Positions 8,941-18,251 of a stretch of DNA of 64,000 nt are shown piece by piece. Position 1 is the stretch's first letter, and each line of letters opens with the position of its first letter. A program made the position numbers and the translations under genes. The notes under the pieces were generated by a model, which saw nothing but the letters and a program-made list of their open reading frames with translations, searched no databases and was not told the DNA's origin. The stretch comes from Caballeronia glathei (GTDB lineage: Bacteria; Pseudomonadota; Gammaproteobacteria; Burkholderiales; Burkholderiaceae): contig NZ_JFHC01000028.1 of NCBI RefSeq assembly GCF_000698595.1, forward strand, positions 1 through 64,000, in the 5' to 3' direction.

Positions 8941-10866
8941 ATGCTCGATTTTTTCCGCAATCACCAACGCCTGATGATGGCGCTCCTGATCCTGATCGTC
9001 GTGCCGGGGTTGGGCATCGTCGGCGTGCAGGGTTTCAGCAGTTTCTTCGATGAGAACGCGTACGTCGCGAGCGTGAACGGCAACAAGATCTCGCGCGCCG
9101 ACTATGACAACGCGCTGCGCCAGCAGGTCGATCGCGCGCGCCAGGTGCTCGGCGCGCAGTTCGATCCGAAGATGTTCGAGACGCCCGAGATGCGTACGGC
9201 GCTCGTCGACAGTCTCGTGCAGCAGCGCATGCTTGCGGACGAAACCCGTCGCCTGCATCTCACCGCTTCCGACGAGGCCGTGCGCCGCGCGCTCCTCGCC
9301 GATCCGGTCATTTCGTCGCTGCGCAAGCCCGACGGCACGATCGATGTCGAGCGCTACAAGCAACTGCTCGCGATGCAGGGCATGACGCCCGAGCAGTACG
9401 ACGAGCGCATCCGCTACGGGCTCGCTTCCGAGCAGATTCCGGGCAGCATCCAGGCGAGCGCGTTCACGTCGAAGGCGCTGGCGCAAAGCCTCACCGAACT
9501 CGCCGAGCAGCGCCGCGACGTGCAGGGGCTCGCGTTCCGTACGCAGGACTACACGTCGAAGGTTCAGCCGACCGACGCGCAGATCAGCGCCTATTTCGAC
9601 GCGCATCGCAACGAGTTCGCCACGCCCGAGACGGCCACGATCCAGTACCTGGTGCTTTCGCCGGCGACGCTCGCGGCAGGCATCAAGCCCACCGATGCCG
9701 AACTCAGGAAGTACTACGACGACAACATCGCGCGCTATCGCACGCCGGCCGAAGTGCGGGCAAGCCACATTCTTATCAACGCGCCGAAGGACTCGAGCGC
9801 TGCCGACAAGGCGAAGGCCAAGCAGAAGGCCGACGAACTGCTCGCGCAAGTGAGGGCGCATCCGGACCAGTTCGCGCAGATCGCGCAGAAGAGTTCGGAA
9901 GACCCGGGTTCGGCTGCGAAGGGCGGGGACCTTGGCTACTTCAGCCGCGGCATGATCGCGGGCGGCAAGGCGTTCGACGACGCCGCGTTCAAGCTCAAGA
10001 AGGGCGAGATCAGCGATGTCGTGGAGTCGGACTTCGGCTATCACATCATCCAGGCAACCGACGTGAAGCCGGAGGCCACGAAGCCGTTCGACGAAGTGAA
10101 GGACGCGCTCACGAAGGACTACATTGCGCAGCAGTCGTCCAGGAGCTTCACCGACGACGCGCAGGCCTTCACCGACGCCGTCTACGAAAAGTCGAAGACG
10201 CTTCAGTCCGCCGCCGACAAGTACAAGCTGCAGATCCAGACGGCGACGGTCGGGCCGAAGGCGAACCCGCAACTGCCGCCGGACAGCCCGCTGAACAACG
10301 CGAAGGTGCTGGCCGCGATCTTCGCCGCCGATTCGGTGAAGGATCGCAACAACACGCAGGCCATCGACATCGGCAACAACACGCTCGTCGCCGCACGCGT
10401 GACCGACTACAAGCCGTCCACGGTGCCGCCGCTCGATACCGTGAAGGACGCGGTCCGCGCGAAGGTCGTCACGCAGGAAGCGGGTGCGCTGGCGCGCAAG
10501 GAAGGCGCGGCCAGGCTCGCGGAACTCGATAAGTCGAAATCGACGGCGGGCTTCTCGTCGCCGTCCACGGTCTCGCGCAACGATGCGCAGGGCGTGCCGG
10601 TCGCCGCGCTGAGCGCGATCTTCAAGGCGGACGCGTCGAAGCTGCCGGCTTATGTCGGCGTCGATCTCGGCGACGACGGCTATGCGATCTATCGCGTGAA
10701 CGGCATCCAGAAGGCAGCGCCCGTCGCGGCCGACCGCCTCGCGGGCGCGCAGCAGCAAGTCGCGCAGGTGTACGCGCAGGCCGAGATGGAGGCGTATCTC
10801 GATTCGCTGAAAGCGCGCTCGAAGGTGAAGCTGACGCACACGCCGTCCGTGAACGAGCCGCAGTAA
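8941..10866 (+). CDS. ppiD: PpiD-type periplasmic folding chaperone, SurA-like N domain
   Basis: A 641-aa inner-membrane-anchored periplasmic chaperone with a parvulin domain, assisting outer-membrane and secreted protein folding near the Sec translocon. One N-terminal membrane segment (about residues 13-32, MALLILIVVPGLGIVG) follows MLDFFRNHQR. A SurA-like N-terminal region comes next. The parvulin domain runs from about E271 (VRASHILINA) to DFGYHIIQATDVKP. A long C-terminal region follows. Length matches E. coli PpiD (623 aa). Whether the parvulin domain is catalytic cannot be read from sequence; E. coli PpiD has little activity. Confidence 0.93.
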   Translation: MLDFFRNHQRLMMALLILIVVPGLGIVGVQGFSSFFDENAYVASVNGNKISRADYDNALRQQVDRARQVLGAQFDPKMFETPEMRTALVDSLVQQRMLADETRRLHLTASDEAVRRALLADPVISSLRKPDGTIDVERYKQLLAMQGMTPEQYDERIRYGLASEQIPGSIQASAFTSKALAQSLTELAEQRRDVQGLAFRTQDYTSKVQPTDAQISAYFDAHRNEFATPETATIQYLVLSPATLAAGIKPTDAELRKYYDDNIARYRTPAEVRASHILINAPKDSSAADKAKAKQKADELLAQVRAHPDQFAQIAQKSSEDPGSAAKGGDLGYFSRGMIAGGKAFDDAAFKLKKGEISDVVESDFGYHIIQATDVKPEATKPFDEVKDALTKDYIAQQSSRSFTDDAQAFTDAVYEKSKTLQSAADKYKLQIQTATVGPKANPQLPPDSPLNNAKVLAAIFAADSVKDRNNTQAIDIGNNTLVAARVTDYKPSTVPPLDTVKDAVRAKVVTQEAGALARKEGAARLAELDKSKSTAGFSSPSTVSRNDAQGVPVAALSAIFKADASKLPAYVGVDLGDDGYAIYRVNGIQKAAPVAADRLAGAQQQVAQVYAQAEMEAYLDSLKARSKVKLTHTPSVNEPQ

Positions 10867-10900
10867 GAGCGGAGCAAGCAGCGGCGCAAGCCGCAGCAAA

Positions 10901-10934
10901 AAGCCCCGCTGGCGCGAGCCAGCGGGGCTTTTTT
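10901..10934. terminator. Bidirectional terminator between ppiD and a convergent lipoprotein gene
   Basis: A 13-bp stem (AAGCCCCGCTGGC at 10901-10913 with its complement at 10918-10930) around a GCGA tetraloop, with T-run on the right and A-run on the left. It can serve ppiD on the plus strand and the gene ending at 11020 on the minus strand. Confidence 0.93.
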
Positions 10935-11019
10935 ATCGTTTATCGGTTGGGCGCCATCGGGCGATTCAGGCCTCGACGCGTGCGTGTCGTGAGGGCGGCC
11001 ATCCCCGAATATGGGTTGC

Positions 11020-11364
11020 TCAGCGGCAGCCCTGGATATCACCGGTGCTTTCGCTGCCGGCCGCGCCGGAGGCACGGAAGCCGACCCACGAACCCTGACC
11101 GCCGGTCCAGCTGGGCCGCACCACGGCGGCCGCGCCGTTAGGCGGCTGCTGGCCCGGCACGTAGACGTCCATCGCCTGATCGTTTGCGAGCGTGTCCTGC
11201 GACACGACCTGCTGCTGCGACTTGTCAGCCCATTTCTGAGCGATGCATTGTCCAACGACCTTCGGAGCCTTCTGGCTCGTGCCCACTTGCTGCACGTTGG
11301 CGGGCGGCTGCGCAGCGCATGCCGAGATCGCGACGGTCAAAGCGAGAATGGGTAAGTATTTCAC
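11020..11364 (-). CDS. Small putative lipoprotein
   Basis: A 114-aa protein of unknown function. The N-terminus is a type II signal peptide, MKYLPILALTV followed by lipobox ISAC, with the lipidated cysteine at residue 16. The mature part is polar, with Gln-rich stretches, PNGAAAVVRP and a Gly/Ser-rich tail ending in DIQGCR; C39 and C113 could form a disulfide. A GGAGG-like sequence lies just upstream of ATG 11364. It is convergent with ppiD. I do not recognise a named family. Confidence 0.8.
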   Translation of the reverse strand: MKYLPILALTVAISACAAQPPANVQQVGTSQKAPKVVGQCIAQKWADKSQQQVVSQDTLANDQAMDVYVPGQQPPNGAAAVVRPSWTGGQGSWVGFRASGAAGSESTGDIQGCR

Positions 11365-11491
11365 GTTACCTCCATGTTGAGGCGCTCACAGCGGAGCGGG
11401 GTTTCAAGAGTGACGCGAAAGTCTCAGATAACTGAATCGTGGCCTTGTTCCGCGCTTGGTCTGAATGCTGCCGGCCGTGCGGCTTGCGAAT

Positions 11492-12145
11492 TCATTTCGA
11501 AGCCGCGGCGCCGAGCAGTGGTTTCAAATTTGGCCAGACGTTGTCCAATAGCAAGGGCTGGGCCTGCACCGTCGGATGAATCTGGTCGGCCTGGAACATC
11601 GCGGGCTTGTTCTCGATGCCCGCCAGCAGGAACGGGACGAGCGGCACCTTCTTTTCTTTCGACAACTCCTCGTAGACACCGTGGAACTTTTGCGAGTAGT
11701 CGGGGCCGTAATTGGGCGGAACGTACATGCCGATGAGTAAAACTTTCGCATGCGCCGCCTGCGACTGTTCGACGATCGTGCGCAGGTTCGCTTCCGTGGT
11801 CGCGAGCGGCACGCCGCGCAGGGCGTCGTTGGCGCCCAGTTCGACCACCACGACCGCCGGTTTCAGCCGGTTCAGCACCGCGGGCAGGCGGGCCCGCCCG
11901 CCGCTCGTCGTGTCGCCGCTGATGCTCGAATTGGCGACGCTATAATCGAAGCGCTCTTTTGCGAGCCGCTCTCGCAGGAGATTGACCCAGCCCGTATCGC
12001 GCGGCAGACCGTACTCGGCGGAGAGACTGTCGCCGAGCACCACGATCGTCGGCTTGCCCTGCGCGGCGGGCGTTTCCGCGGCATCGGCGTTCGCCGCGTT
12101 CGCCGCGAGCGAGAGCGCGGCGAACGCAATGGCGGCGAGCCGCAT
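11492..12145 (-). CDS. tesA: Periplasmic arylesterase/lysophospholipase, SGNH hydrolase (TesA)
   Basis: A 217-aa GDSL esterase of the TesA/arylesterase family, acting on acyl thioesters, lysophospholipids or aryl esters in the periplasm. A signal peptide (MRLAAIAFAALSLAANA) is followed by the nucleophile block GDSLSAEYG (Ser40), the GANDALRG block III and the catalytic DQIHPT block V. I choose ATG 12145 because AAGGTGG lies about 8 nt upstream and it gives a clean signal peptide. An in-frame ATG at 12172 would overlap the divergent ABC gene start and has no ribosome binding site. The tesA/ybbA divergent pair is also found in E. coli. Confidence 0.92.
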   Translation of the reverse strand: MRLAAIAFAALSLAANAANADAAETPAAQGKPTIVVLGDSLSAEYGLPRDTGWVNLLRERLAKERFDYSVANSSISGDTTSGGRARLPAVLNRLKPAVVVVELGANDALRGVPLATTEANLRTIVEQSQAAHAKVLLIGMYVPPNYGPDYSQKFHGVYEELSKEKKVPLVPFLLAGIENKPAMFQADQIHPTVQAQPLLLDNVWPNLKPLLGAAASK

Positions 12146-12170
12146 GCTCCCGTCCACCTTGAAGATTTCC

Positions 12171-12872
12171 ATGCAAAACAATATCGAACCAGTCATCGAA
12201 GTACGGGGATTGAGCAAGCGGGTTAAGGACGCGACAGGGGAGCTGACCATCCTCGATCAGATCAACCTGTCGATTGCGAAGGGTAGCAGTGTGGCGATCG
12301 TCGGCGCGTCGGGGTCGGGCAAGTCGACGCTGCTCGGCTTGCTTGCCGGATTGGACAGTGCGAGCGCGGGCTCGGTTCGTCTGCTCGGCAAGGAGCTCGG
12401 CGGACTCTCCGAGGACGAGCGCGCGGCGCTCCGAAGCGGCTCGGTGGGCTTCGTGTTCCAGTCGTTCCAGTTGATGCCGCATCTGACGGCACTCGAAAAC
12501 GTGATGCTGCCGCTCGAACTGCGCGCGGAGATGCCGCACCGGGAGATCGCCGCGCGCGCCCGCTCTCTGCTCGACCAGGTCGGGCTCGCTCAGCGCACGG
12601 GGCACTATCCGAAGCTGCTCTCGGGGGGAGAACAGCAGCGCGTGGCGCTCGCGCGCGCCTTCGTCACACATCCGGCCGTGCTCTTCGCCGACGAGCCGAC
12701 CGGCAGTCTCGACGCCGCGACCGGCTACGCGATCATCGACCTGATGTTCGAGATGAACCGGCGCAACGGCGCGACGCTCGTGCTCGTCACGCACGACGCC
12801 GAACTCGCGGGACGCTGCGACGCGACCGTGACGATCGAAGCAGGCCGGCTCGTGAACGGCCTTGGCGTCTGA
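12171..12872 (+). CDS. ybbA: ABC transporter ATP-binding protein, YbbA/LolD type
   Basis: A 233-aa ATPase subunit of the MacB/LolD/YbbA class. Walker A is GASGSGKST, the Q-loop lies in [13 protein letters not shown], the signature is LSGGEQQR and Walker B is [12 protein letters not shown], then the switch VTHD. ATG 12171 ([11 protein letters not shown]) is chosen; an upstream frame opening at 11982 runs inside tesA. The partner permease (YbbP in E. coli, about 800 aa) is absent: the next gene is pgi on the other strand. It may pair with a permease elsewhere. Its start is only 25 nt from the tesA start, so its promoter must lie within tesA. Confidence 0.88.
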   Translation: MQNNIEPVIEVRGLSKRVKDATGELTILDQINLSIAKGSSVAIVGASGSGKSTLLGLLAGLDSASAGSVRLLGKELGGLSEDERAALRSGSVGFVFQSFQLMPHLTALENVMLPLELRAEMPHREIAARARSLLDQVGLAQRTGHYPKLLSGGEQQRVALARAFVTHPAVLFADEPTGSLDAATGYAIIDLMFEMNRRNGATLVLVTHDAELAGRCDATVTIEAGRLVNGLGV

Positions 12873-12926
12873 GCGCGAGCGCCGCCCCGTTGCAGCCATG
12901 CGGCGGGAGGGCGCCCGCAGCCGTGC

Positions 12927-14549
12927 CTAGCGCTTCAGCGCCTTGCGCGCACGCGCGATCAGCGCCGAGGTCGACGAGTCGTGCTTCGCCGGATCGGCGG
13001 TTGCCGCGGTGATATCCGCTTCGACCACCTTGCCGAGGATCTTGCCCAGCTCGACGCCCCACTGATCGAACGGATTGATGTTCCACACCGACGCCTGCAC
13101 GAGCACCTTGTGCTCATAGAGCGCGATCAGCGCGCCGAGCGTCTGCGGCGTGAGCGCATCGAGCAGGATCGTCGTGGTCGGGCGGTTGCCGGGGAAGCTC
13201 AGATGCGTCGCGAGTTCCTCCTTGCCCGGTCCCGCCACCTTCTTCGCTTCCTCGAGCGTGCGGCCGAGCATCAGCGCTTCGCTTTGCGCGAAGCAGTTCG
13301 CGAGCAGCTTCGCGTGGTGATCGACGAGCGGATGCTCGGGCGTGAGCACCGCGATGAAGTCGATCGGGATGATGGTCGGGCCCTGGTGCAGCATCTGGAA
13401 AAAGGCGTGCTGGCCGTTCGTGCCCGGTTCTCCCCAGATCACGGCGGCGGTCGGGTAGTCGACCATCTTGCCGTCGAGCCGCGCCGACTTGCCGTTGCTC
13501 TCCATCTCCAGCTGCTGCAGGTACGACGGCAGGAAATGCAGCGCTTCCGAATACGGCGCGATCAGATCGCTTTGCGAGCCGAAGAAATTGCGATACCAGA
13601 TGCCGAGCATGCCGAGCAGCACGGGCAGGTTCTTTTCCAGCGGCGCGTCGCGGAAGTGCTGGTCCATCCGGTTCGCGCCTTCGAGCAGGCCCTCGAAGTT
13701 CTTCGGTCCCACCGAGAGCATGATCGAGAGGCCGACCGCCGACCACAGCGAATAGCGGCCGCCGACCCAGTCCCACATCTCGAACACGTTTTCCTTCGCG
13801 ATGCCGAACTTGACCACTTCCTCCGGGTTCGCCGAGACGCCCACGAAGTGCTTCGAGAGCGCATCTTGCGGACAGCCCTGCTTCGTGAACCAGTCGCGCA
13901 TGGAGCGCGCGTTGGTCATGGTTTCGAGCGTCGTGAAGGTCTTCGACACGATGATCGCGAGCGTTTCTTCCGCGTCGATCGTCTGAAGCACGTTATACAG
14001 ATCGGCGCCGTCGACGTTCGACACGAAGTGCGTATCGAGTTCAGGCGACGCCAGGTGATGCAGCGCGTGCACGACCATCTTCGGCCCGAGGTCCGAGCCG
14101 CCGATGCCGATGTTCACCACATGGCGGATGCGCTTGCCGGTGTAGCCGGTCCACGAGCCGTCGCGGACCTTGTCGGCGAACGCGGCCATCTTCGCCTTCT
14201 CGGCGCGCACCTGCTGCTGGAACGGCGCGTCGTCTGCGGTGGAGCGCAACGCCGTGTGGAGGGCGGCGCGATGCTCGGTCATGTTGACGATGTCGCCCTT
14301 GAACATCGCGTCGCGGCGCTCGGCGACCTTCGCCTGCTGCGCGAGTTCAACGAGCAGCTTGAGCGTCGCATCGCTGATGCGGTTCTTGGAGAAGTCGATC
14401 GCGATACCGCCGCCGTCGAACGTCAGGCGCTCGGCGCGAGTCGGCGAGGTGTCGTTTTGCGGCGCGAACCAGTCGCGCAGGCGCTCTTGCGAAATGTCAT
14501 CGTAGTGAGACTGGAGCGCAGACCAGGCAGGAAGCGAAATGAGCGTCAT
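12927..14549 (-). CDS. pgi: Glucose-6-phosphate isomerase
   Basis: A 540-aa cytoplasmic enzyme interconverting glucose-6-phosphate and fructose-6-phosphate. Family signatures are present: [13 protein letters not shown] (sugar-phosphate binding), a [11 protein letters not shown] stretch, [13 protein letters not shown] near the middle and [14 protein letters not shown] near the C-terminus with the catalytic lysine. Length is normal for the E. coli/betaproteobacterial type (about 540-550 aa). It stands alone between the orphan ABC ATPase (convergent) and nnr (upstream, same strand, 212-nt gap). No terminator was seen at its 3' end. Confidence 0.97.
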   Translation of the reverse strand: MTLISLPAWSALQSHYDDISQERLRDWFAPQNDTSPTRAERLTFDGGGIAIDFSKNRISDATLKLLVELAQQAKVAERRDAMFKGDIVNMTEHRAALHTALRSTADDAPFQQQVRAEKAKMAAFADKVRDGSWTGYTGKRIRHVVNIGIGGSDLGPKMVVHALHHLASPELDTHFVSNVDGADLYNVLQTIDAEETLAIIVSKTFTTLETMTNARSMRDWFTKQGCPQDALSKHFVGVSANPEEVVKFGIAKENVFEMWDWVGGRYSLWSAVGLSIMLSVGPKNFEGLLEGANRMDQHFRDAPLEKNLPVLLGMLGIWYRNFFGSQSDLIAPYSEALHFLPSYLQQLEMESNGKSARLDGKMVDYPTAAVIWGEPGTNGQHAFFQMLHQGPTIIPIDFIAVLTPEHPLVDHHAKLLANCFAQSEALMLGRTLEEAKKVAGPGKEELATHLSFPGNRPTTTILLDALTPQTLGALIALYEHKVLVQASVWNINPFDQWGVELGKILGKVVEADITAATADPAKHDSSTSALIARARKALKR

Positions 14550-14761
14550 AACTGTCCGAATGGCTTGAGTTGGCAGAGGTTTGCCCGGGATTTTCCGGGC
14601 GGAACGTTCGTGCGAATGCGCCGCCGGCGGGCGAGGCAGTTGCGGGAATCAAGATGGAGTATAGCCACGATGCATGAACGCATGCTGGCAAACGTCGCCT
14701 GCGCGGCGCGGCCGGGGTTTCAGTCGGAGCATTTCAATCCGCGCGTTTCAGCCCGCGAGTT

Positions 14762-16384
14762 TCAGCCCGCATAGAAGCGCCTGTTAAGCAAGCTGCGTAC
14801 CTTCGGCGCGAGTTCGCCCGCCGTGAGGCCGGCGGGGCCTTCGCCTTCGTCGGTGAGGATCTGCGCGGCGAGGCCGTGCAGATAGACTCCGGCGAGCGCC
14901 GCTTCGAACGGGGGAAGCCGCTGCGCGAGCAATGCTCCGATCAATCCGCCGAGCACGTCGCCGGTGCCGCCCGTGGCGAGCGCCGCATTGCCGGTCGGGT
15001 TGATTGCGACGCGGCCGTCGGGCGATGCGATCACCGTGCCCGAGCCCTTCAGCACGGCGACGCTCGCGAAACGCGCGGCGAGCTGGCGCGCGGCGGCGAC
15101 GCGATCGGCCTGCACCGCCTTGACGTCGGCGGAAAGGAGGCGCGCGGCTTCGAGCGGGTGTGGCGTGAGGATGCACGGATCGCCCTTCGCGCCGCGAGCG
15201 GCAACCGCGGCGGCGAGCCGCGCGTCGCCCGAAACGAGGTTGAGCGCGTCGGCGTCGAGCAGCTTGGGCGCATCGAGCGCGAGCACGTTGGACAGCACCG
15301 CCTTCGCCCGCTCGCTCGCTCCCATCCCGCAGCCGATCGCGAGCGCGTCCATCTGGTCGAGCGCGAGATCGTCGACGTGATGCAGCATCAGCTCGGGATG
15401 CGGCGGATCGTAGGGCGGGGCGCCCGCGCCCAGGAACGCCACATTGACCTTGCCCGCGCCGCCGTAAAGCGCCATGCGCGCTGCAAGCACGGGCGCGCCG
15501 CACATGCCGGTGTCGCCGCCGATCACGGCGAGCGTGCCGAACGTGCCTTTGTTGGTCGCGTAGTCGCGCGGCGGCAGATGCGGGCCGAAAAGCAGCGGCG
15601 CGTTGAGCACGATCGACGGCTGCGCGGGCGGCGCGACATCGAGCGTGGCGATCATCAGCTTGCCCGTGAGGTCGCGGCCCTGTGCCGTGAAGTGGCCCGG
15701 CTTCGCGCCGATGAACGTGATCGTGTGCGTTGCGCGCACCGCCGGGCCGCCGCCGACCGCGCAGCCGGTGTCGCTGTCCAGGCCGCTCGCGACGTCGAGC
15801 GCGAGCACGCCGCCGTCTTCGCGCGAGCGCCGCGACAGGCGCGCCGCGAGATCGGCGAAGAGGCCTTCGAGCGGTCGCGTCGCGCCGATGCCGAAGAGGC
15901 CGTCGACGACCCAGCTGTAGCCTTGCAGTGACGCGGGCGGCTCCGCGACGATCCGCACCCCGGCCGCGCGCGCGGTGTCGAGTGCCCAGCGGGCGTCGTC
16001 GGGTTTGACTTCGAGCGGCATGCATACCTGCACCTCGACACCCGCCTTGTGCAGTTCGGCCGCCATCACGAGCGCGTCGCCGCCGTTGTTGCCGGGGCCC
16101 GCGGCGATCCAGACGGGCAGCGCCTGGCGCGCGGGCGAATGCTGGTCGGATTCGAGCAGGAACTGGGCGGCGGCCGCGCCCGCGCGCGCCATCAGCGTGT
16201 GGGGCGGCAGCGCGCCCGCGGCGCGTGCTTCGAGCGTGCGCAGTTCGCGGAGCGTGAGGAGCGCGAGCGCGTCGTCCTTGAGCGTGAAATAGTGCGATTT
16301 TGTCGAGGCTTTCGACGGGGACTGCAAAAAGGACTGCGACGGGGACTGCGACGAGGATTTGGACGAAGTCATGGCGGCGGGCAA
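14762..16384 (-). CDS. nnr: Bifunctional NAD(P)H-hydrate epimerase / ADP-dependent hydrate dehydratase
   Basis: A 540-aa fusion that repairs damaged NADHX/NADPHX. The N-terminal YjeF_N epimerase domain (TLRELRTLEARA, AGPGNNGGDALV) is joined to a C-terminal ribokinase-like dehydratase with IGGDTGMCGAP and the catalytic TGGTGDVLGGLIGA motif. Length fits the E. coli Nnr type. The first 30 residues are a Ser/Gln/Lys-rich low-complexity extension coded by short GACTGCGACGGG-like repeats. The true start could therefore be ATG 16384, ATG 16372 or later; the choice is uncertain. It lies 55 nt downstream of the DadA-like gene, probably in one transcript. Confidence 0.93.
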   Translation of the reverse strand: MPAAMTSSKSSSQSPSQSFLQSPSKASTKSHYFTLKDDALALLTLRELRTLEARAAGALPPHTLMARAGAAAAQFLLESDQHSPARQALPVWIAAGPGNNGGDALVMAAELHKAGVEVQVCMPLEVKPDDARWALDTARAAGVRIVAEPPASLQGYSWVVDGLFGIGATRPLEGLFADLAARLSRRSREDGGVLALDVASGLDSDTGCAVGGGPAVRATHTITFIGAKPGHFTAQGRDLTGKLMIATLDVAPPAQPSIVLNAPLLFGPHLPPRDYATNKGTFGTLAVIGGDTGMCGAPVLAARMALYGGAGKVNVAFLGAGAPPYDPPHPELMLHHVDDLALDQMDALAIGCGMGASERAKAVLSNVLALDAPKLLDADALNLVSGDARLAAAVAARGAKGDPCILTPHPLEAARLLSADVKAVQADRVAAARQLAARFASVAVLKGSGTVIASPDGRVAINPTGNAALATGGTGDVLGGLIGALLAQRLPPFEAALAGVYLHGLAAQILTDEGEGPAGLTAGELAPKVRSLLNRRFYAG

Positions 16385-16439
16385 GTGTGCGGCGTTCCCC
16401 CGCCATCCTGCCGCCGGCGCCGCGGGCTCGCCAGCGGCG

Positions 16440-17741
16440 TCAGAAGCGGTCGATGGAGAGCGCCGCGAGCGTGTCGGCGGGAATGTCGGGGGTGACGCCC
16501 GAAACGAGATCCGCGATCACTTTAGCAGACCCGCACGCGAGCCCCCAGCCCGCCGGGCCGTGCGCCGCGTTGACGAAAAGGCGCGCGTGGCTGGTCGCGC
16601 CGACCACCGGCAGGCCGTCGGATGAAAAAAGCCGCACGCCGTCCCACGGACGCGCCGCCGACACCTTCGCCGCGCCGGGAATCCAGTCGTGGGTGCCCTG
16701 GCCGAGGAGCGCGAGCGCGCGGCGCGTGAGGTCGCCGGGAAGCGGCTTCGCGGCCTTCGCTGCGCTCTGGAGCACGGCGCCGCCCGCCACGCGCAGCCGC
16801 TGGTTGACGCGCGTCATGGCGATGCGCTTCACCGAGTCGACCACCGTGATGTGCGGCGCGTGTTCCTCGTAGGCGATCGGCGCGGTCAGCGTGTGCACGC
16901 GCAGCGGGTGCAGCGGCAGCCTGCGGTTGACGCGGGCGAGGAGCGCGGGTGTGCCGGTGCCGGCCGCGACGACGATCGCGTCGGCGGCGACCACTTCGAC
17001 TTCGCGGGAACGCTTGCGCTCGGTGCCCGCGGGCGCGAGCGGCGCGAGCTCGACGGCCGCGCGCTCGCCGTCGAGGCGGATCGATGCGGCTTCGCGGCCG
17101 AGCCGGAACTGCACGCCGCCTTCTTCGAGGATGTGCTTCAGCAGCTTCGTGAAAAGCGGGCAGTTGGCGGTGCGCTCGGTTTCGAGCAGCACGCCGCCGG
17201 CGAAGGGCGGATCGTCGGGAACGGACGGCTCCGCGGCGACGCACTCCTTCGGCGTGAGCACGCGGTGCGGCACCTGAAAGCGCCTGAGCAGCTCGATCGC
17301 CGGGGCGGCCTGCGCAAGCTCGCGCTCATGACGGAAGACGTGCAGCAGGCCGGTGCGCTGCTCGTAGTCGAATTCGAACAGCCCGTCGATGTCGGCAATT
17401 GCCTGCCGCGACAGTTCGACGAGCGGGTGCAGCCGCGCGTACTGCGCCGTGAACGCCTCGGGGTCGCGCAGCAGCGCGAGTTTCTTCGCGAACTCGCGGG
17501 TCGCGGCGTCGAAGCCCGGCTTGAAGAGGATGCCCGTCTTGTTGGCGCGGCGCGTGCCCATGAACGTGGGGCCGAACCACACGTCGAGCGGCGAGGGCAG
17601 CACGGCGCCGCCATGTCCGTAGGTCGCGCCCTGCGCGACCGTGGCGTGGCGCTCGATCACGCACACGCGGTGGCCGGCCGCGCGCAACTGATAAGCGGTG
17701 GCGATGCCGCCGATTCCGCCGCCGATGACGATGACATCCAT
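16440..17741 (-). CDS. FAD-dependent D-amino acid dehydrogenase-like oxidoreductase
   Basis: A 433-aa flavoprotein of the DadA/DAO family. The dinucleotide-binding fold is clear at the N-terminus: VIVIGGGIGGIATAYQL then an acidic end of strand 2 (VIERHATVAQGATYGHGG). The C-terminus has the conserved FAD-contacting AAHGPAGWGLACGSAK. Length equals DadA, the D-amino acid dehydrogenase small subunit that passes electrons to the respiratory chain. The substrate is not provable from sequence; other secondary-amine or amino-acid oxidations are possible. It is divergent from purL and upstream of nnr. Confidence 0.8.
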   Translation of the reverse strand: MDVIVIGGGIGGIATAYQLRAAGHRVCVIERHATVAQGATYGHGGAVLPSPLDVWFGPTFMGTRRANKTGILFKPGFDAATREFAKKLALLRDPEAFTAQYARLHPLVELSRQAIADIDGLFEFDYEQRTGLLHVFRHERELAQAAPAIELLRRFQVPHRVLTPKECVAAEPSVPDDPPFAGGVLLETERTANCPLFTKLLKHILEEGGVQFRLGREAASIRLDGERAAVELAPLAPAGTERKRSREVEVVAADAIVVAAGTGTPALLARVNRRLPLHPLRVHTLTAPIAYEEHAPHITVVDSVKRIAMTRVNQRLRVAGGAVLQSAAKAAKPLPGDLTRRALALLGQGTHDWIPGAAKVSAARPWDGVRLFSSDGLPVVGATSHARLFVNAAHGPAGWGLACGSAKVIADLVSGVTPDIPADTLAALSIDRF

Positions 17742-18154
17742 GATTCGTTTTTATTGCCCGAAGGCGCGAGACTTAAAGCGAGTATGTGCGCGGATTTGCG
17801 GATTTGCGGATTTGGCGCGCTTCGCGAGCATTGCTGTGACGTTGGCGGGCAGCGGGCCGGGGCGCGGCTGCCAGTCCGGCGAAAGCGCGCATGATAGCGC
17901 CAAACGCGCCCCGCCGGGGCGCGCGCAGAGGCCGCCGGCGGCCTGCGCGGGGCGCGTTCGCGGCATCGGAAGCCAGACGGGGCGGGCGCGCCGGCGGATT
18001 CGCAACAATCCGCGATTTTTTCGGCCGCAGGGCTGCTTCAGTGTTGCTTCAGGGCCGCGCCGGGGCTATTTCAGGATGCGGGACGAAATGCCGCAAGCGG
18101 TATGCGCAGGCGCTCCCGGCAGCCCGCCCGGCCGATTTCGAGACACTTCCGGGT
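17742..18154. other. Intergenic region between the DadA-like gene and purL, with nested inverted repeats
   Basis: The full gap is 17742-18251. It holds three perfect copies of the octamer GCGGATTT (17790-17813). It also holds a nested palindrome: an outer 11-bp arm AACGCGCCCCG (17903-17913) with its complement at 17948-17958, enclosing a perfect 16-bp palindrome centred in GGCCGCCGGCGGCC at 17929-17944. No gene with a ribosome binding site was seen here. Confidence 0.7.
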
Positions 18155-18160
18155 TATAAT
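18155..18160 (+). promoter_or_regulatory. Candidate -10 element of purL promoter
   Basis: A perfect TATAAT, 92 nt upstream of the purL start, in an otherwise GC-rich stretch. No good -35 hexamer is found at 16-18 nt upstream (the region reads CCGATT). The implied leader of about 85 nt contains a small hairpin, TTGCAG/CTGCAA. No purine riboswitch was recognised. Confidence 0.5.
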
Positions 18161-18251
18161 CCGGGTCTTCCTTTCGCCTCACGCCGCTTCGGTTGCAGGT
18201 TATGTCTGCAAACCACGAACGGCTCATCGACGTCATCGACGCACCGTCACA

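Noticed and set aside
18161-18251. Purine riboswitch or leader peptide before purL
   Set aside because: Only a small hairpin and an out-of-frame ATG are present; no conserved aptamer core could be recognised.
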